The notes under the pieces: generated by a model
What the model was told of the DNA's origin: nothing
What the model saw: the letters and a program-made list of their open reading frames with translations, nothing else
The model's database searches: none
Translations under genes and position numbers: made by a program
Shown here: in pieces, positions 6,053-7,501 of the stretch
Layout: every line of letters starts with the position of its first letter
Numbering within the stretch: position 1 is the first letter of the stretch
Source: Nitrososphaerota archaeon
Lineage (GTDB): Archaea; Thermoproteota; Nitrososphaeria; Nitrososphaerales; Gagatemarchaeaceae
Length of the DNA stretch: 7,501 nt
Assembly: GCA_005877365.1 (NCBI GenBank)
Contig: VBPP01000017.1
Span: forward strand, 1 to 7,501
Reading direction: 5' to 3'

Positions 6053-6405
6053 TGACCACGAGAAACCCCCTCCGCAAATCGGCGGCAGTGATGCTCGAGC
6101 GGAAAGGGAGAAAGGAGAAGGCGGCGATTTGGAAGGAGGCTTCTGAGAGGCTCCTAACGACCTCCTCCAGGAGAGTCGAGGTGAACCTCGGCCATCTTTC
6201 AGGGATCGTTTCGAAGGCCACGGCTGTCCTTGTCCCGGGCAAGGTCTTGGGTTCGGGACTCCTGACGAGAAAGCTTGTCGTAGGAGCGTACTCCTTCTCA
6301 GGCGCAGCGAGGAAGAAGATCGAGGATGCTGGAGGTCAGGCGCTCGAAGTCGAGGATTTCGTGAAGAAGTATCCGAAGGGTAGCGGTGTTCTGCTTGTCG
6401 AGTGA
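6052..6405 (+). CDS. rpl18e: Large ribosomal subunit protein eL18
   Basis: eL18 is a 50S protein found in archaea and eukaryotes but not bacteria. The 117-residue protein shows NPLRKSAAVMLERKGRKEKA (5-24), AIWKEASERLL (25-35), RRVEVNLGHLSGIVSKATAV (40-59), VPGKVLGSGLLTRKLVVGAY (61-80), SFSGAARKKIEDAGG (81-95) and YPKGSGVLLVE at the end, all typical. Length is normal. Its ATG overlaps the rpoD stop (TGATG), implying translational coupling; a GTG three bases earlier is in frame but less likely. Its own stop overlaps a GTG that opens a 28-codon frame. Confidence 0.96.
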   Translation: MTTRNPLRKSAAVMLERKGRKEKAAIWKEASERLLTTSSRRVEVNLGHLSGIVSKATAVLVPGKVLGSGLLTRKLVVGAYSFSGAARKKIEDAGGQALEVEDFVKKYPKGSGVLLVE

Positions 6406-6488
6406 ACTTTGGGACTTCGTACGACCGCGTCGAGCCGTTCCTCCAGAAGAAAGGCAAGATGAAGAGCGTAAAGCCCGTCATCGTGTAG
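6402..6488 (+). CDS. Possible 28-residue small protein between eL18 and uL13
   Basis: A GTG overlapping the eL18 stop by four bases (GTGA) opens a frame of 28 codons ending in TAG. The product is basic and includes NFGTSYDRVEPFLQKKG followed by KMKSVKPVIV. By my count 23 of 28 codons end in G or C, as in the neighbouring genes, and the stop-start overlap is the usual coupling within this operon. The uL13 ATG follows 16 bases after the stop. I do not recognise a family. It may be a real small protein, a remnant of a larger gene displaced when the downstream repeat arose, or a chance open frame. Confidence 0.4.
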   Translation: MNFGTSYDRVEPFLQKKGKMKSVKPVIV

Positions 6489-6495
6489 GGAGAGG

Positions 6496-6577
6496 GATAC
6501 TACCATGATGACGGGAACGGGGTATGCGAGAAGTCAGAGGGGCGAGGAGGAGAAGAAGGAGGAGGGGAAGGAGGCTG
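6496..6577 (+). repeat. 82-bp perfect direct repeat, copy 1 (uL13 leader and first 24 codons)
   Basis: Bases 6496-6577 are identical, base for base, to 7105-7186, exactly 609 bases downstream. The copy begins nine bases before the uL13 ATG and ends within codon 25. Flanks differ at once on both sides. The second half is a long purine-only G/A tract coding for Glu, Lys and Gly. Confidence 0.97.
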
Positions 6578-7101
6578 AAGAGGCGGTCCCGGAGCAGAAG
6601 CGGGTAGAGAAGAAGAAAGTCCCACCAAAGGGTCCCCCACAGGTCGCGATGGTCGATGCAAGCCATCTCGGCGGGTTTGTCAATATTGACGCTACAGACC
6701 AGATCGCTGGGAGGCTCTGCTCGAAGGTCGCGAAACTGATCCTCGGCGGGAAGCGCGTAACCGTGGTGAATGCTGAGAGGGCGCTCATCTCCGGGGCGAG
6801 GAACAGCGTCATCCGTCAGTGGATGGAGAGGCTAGAGATTTCGAGCAGGGTGAACCCGATTTACGGCCCGATCCACCCCAGGAGACCGGACACGATTCTT
6901 AGGAGGATGGTGAGGGGGATGGTTCCAAGACGGAAGCCAAAGGGAGCTGCCGCGATGAAGCGACTCAGGATCTACATTGGAGTCCCGGAGGAGATGAAGG
7001 CGATGAATTTCGGCAGGTTTGAAGATGCGCAGGCGACGAGGCCCATCCCAGTCTACATCACGGTGAAGGAGCTTTCGAAGAACCTTGGATGGAGCGGGTG
7101 A
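6505..7101 (+). CDS. rpl13: Large ribosomal subunit protein uL13, with a charged N-terminal extension
   Basis: uL13 is an early-assembling 50S protein. The family core starts near residue 58: GFVNIDATDQIAGRLCSKVA (57-76), KRVTVVNAERALISGARN (83-100), NPIYGPIHPRRPDTILRRMV (117-136), RGMVPRRKPKGAAAMKRLRI (137-156) and YIGVPEEM. The end (VYITVKELSKNLGWSG) is archaeal in style. Residues 1-56 are an unusual Glu/Lys/Pro-rich extension, the first 24 residues encoded by the 82-bp repeat. The start at 6505 (ATGATG) is chosen because GGGAGAGGG at 6488-6496 precedes it by eight bases and because the same leader precedes uS9. An internal ATG at 6649 gives a more typical 150-residue protein and could be the ancestral or true start. 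Core identification is secure; the start is less so. Confidence 0.9.
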   Translation: MMTGTGYARSQRGEEEKKEEGKEAEEAVPEQKRVEKKKVPPKGPPQVAMVDASHLGGFVNIDATDQIAGRLCSKVAKLILGGKRVTVVNAERALISGARNSVIRQWMERLEISSRVNPIYGPIHPRRPDTILRRMVRGMVPRRKPKGAAAMKRLRIYIGVPEEMKAMNFGRFEDAQATRPIPVYITVKELSKNLGWSG

Positions 7102-7105
7102 GGAG
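7097..7105 (+). promoter_or_regulatory. Shine-Dalgarno sequence of uS9
   Basis: GGTGAGGAG lies eight bases before the ATG at 7114 and overlaps the uL13 stop codon (TGA 7099-7101), a strong match to the anti-Shine-Dalgarno end of 16S rRNA. It supports ATG 7114 as the uS9 start although the N terminus is unusual, and suggests coupling to the end of uL13 translation. Confidence 0.6.
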
Positions 7106-7186
7106 ATACTACCATGATGACGGGAACGGGGTATGCGAGAAGTCAGAGGGGCGAGGAGGAGAAGAAGGAGGAGGGGAAGGAGGCTG
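7105..7186 (+). repeat. 82-bp perfect direct repeat, copy 2 (uS9 leader and first 24 codons)
   Basis: This copy is identical to 6496-6577. It begins nine bases before the uS9 ATG and ends within codon 25, just before the recognisable uS9 sequence A-R-A-T-A-S-I-Y-P-G. The two copies flank uL13, so recombination between them would delete that gene. Confidence 0.97.
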
Positions 7187-7501
7187 CCAGGGCGACCGCC
7201 TCGATCTATCCGGGCACGGGGAAGGTCAGGGTCAATGGACGCATCCTTGAGCTTTGGGAGCCCGAGGTGGCGAGGCTGTATATGCTCGCCCCTGCTCAAG
7301 TCTCAGGGGAATTGAGGGCGAGGTTCGACATCGACGTGAAGGTTTCGGGCGGCGGCTTCATGGGCCAAGCAGACGCGGCAGCGATGGCAATCGCGAGGGC
7401 GTACGTGGACCAGTCAAGAGGAAACGAGGCGAGGGAGAGGATGAATGCATACAATAAATATCTCCTCTCTGGCGACCCGAGGCAGACAGAGCCGAAGAAG
7501 T
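7114..7501 (+). CDS. rps9: Small ribosomal subunit protein uS9 (partial, runs off right edge)
   Basis: uS9 sits on the 30S head, its C-terminal tail reaching the P-site tRNA. The 129 visible residues include ARATASIYPGTGKVRVNGRI (25-44), FDIDVKVSGGGFMGQADAAA (71-90), MAIARAYVDQ (91-100) and YLLSGDPRQTEPKK (116-129), all family hallmarks; the basic C-terminal tail is beyond the edge. The first 24 residues are the same as those of uL13 and come from the 82-bp repeat. They replace the short basic start usually seen before the A-R-A-x-A motif. No other usable start exists before the conserved region, and a strong Shine-Dalgarno precedes the ATG. It is the last gene seen of the rpoD unit; in many archaea rpoN and rpoK follow. 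Confidence 0.95.
   Translation, partial: MMTGTGYARSQRGEEEKKEEGKEAARATASIYPGTGKVRVNGRILELWEPEVARLYMLAPAQVSGELRARFDIDVKVSGGGFMGQADAAAMAIARAYVDQSRGNEARERMNAYNKYLLSGDPRQTEPKK

Noticed and set aside
5954..6481. Minus-strand open frame of 175 codons opposite eL18 and the end of rpoD
   Set aside because: It is antisense to well-identified genes; the translation is Ser/Arg/Pro-rich, as expected for a shadow frame.
6496..7186. Direct repeat as CRISPR array or insertion-sequence ends
   Set aside because: There are only two direct copies 609 bases apart, the sequence between them is uL13, and there is no inverted terminal repeat or transposase.

Overview
This window is archaeal chromosomal DNA, about 60% GC by eye. 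The ribosomal proteins are of archaeal or eukaryotic type (eL18 is present, uS4 lacks bacterial features), RNA polymerase subunit RpoD (Rpb3-like) and a deoxyhypusine synthase relative are present, and five start codons have TATA-like boxes about 26-30 bases upstream or a short leader away. RpoD lacks the ferredoxin-like insertion, and together with the style of the DHS, uS9 and regulator sequences this suggests the Thermoproteota/TACK side, perhaps a relative of Nitrososphaeria. That placement is inference from memory, not a computed tree.

Left arm (minus strand, 2719 to 1): glmS, then a broken class I SAM-dependent methyltransferase whose GTG overlaps the glmS stop, then the first 95 codons of a deoxyhypusine synthase-family gene running off the left edge. 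The methyltransferase reads well only if the frame changes twice at G runs and probably once more near its start. The DHS gene has its own TATA-like element lying across the methyltransferase stop. A 164-base divergent spacer (2720-2883) separates glmS from a plus-strand gene for a winged-helix protein. That protein carries a C-terminal S-layer-like domain and ends in a perfect EF-hand-type loop. The spacer holds three copies of GCATGGT, two direct and one inverted.

Middle (minus strand, 5268 to 3835): uS13-uS4-uS11, tightly packed. The last codon of uS11 abuts the last codon of the winged-helix gene with no base between them.

Right arm (plus strand, 5420 to the edge): rpoD, eL18, an unannotated-looking 28-codon frame, uL13 and uS9 (cut by the edge). 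In many archaea S13-S4-S11-RpoD-L18e-L13-S9 is one co-directional string; here it is split into two divergent transcription units at 5269-5419, a spacer with a TATA-like box for each direction and a 12-codon upstream ORF ending just inside rpoD.

Most notable: a perfect 82-bp direct repeat (6496-6577 and 7105-7186) starts just upstream of both the uL13 and uS9 start codons, so both proteins begin with the same 24 charged residues. I see no defence system, mobile element, CRISPR array, tRNA or rRNA. No stretch over 300 bases is without a gene. The window is mostly core housekeeping, and the unusual parts are the duplicated leader, the broken methyltransferase, the small frame inside the ribosomal operon, and the wHTH/S-layer-like fusion.
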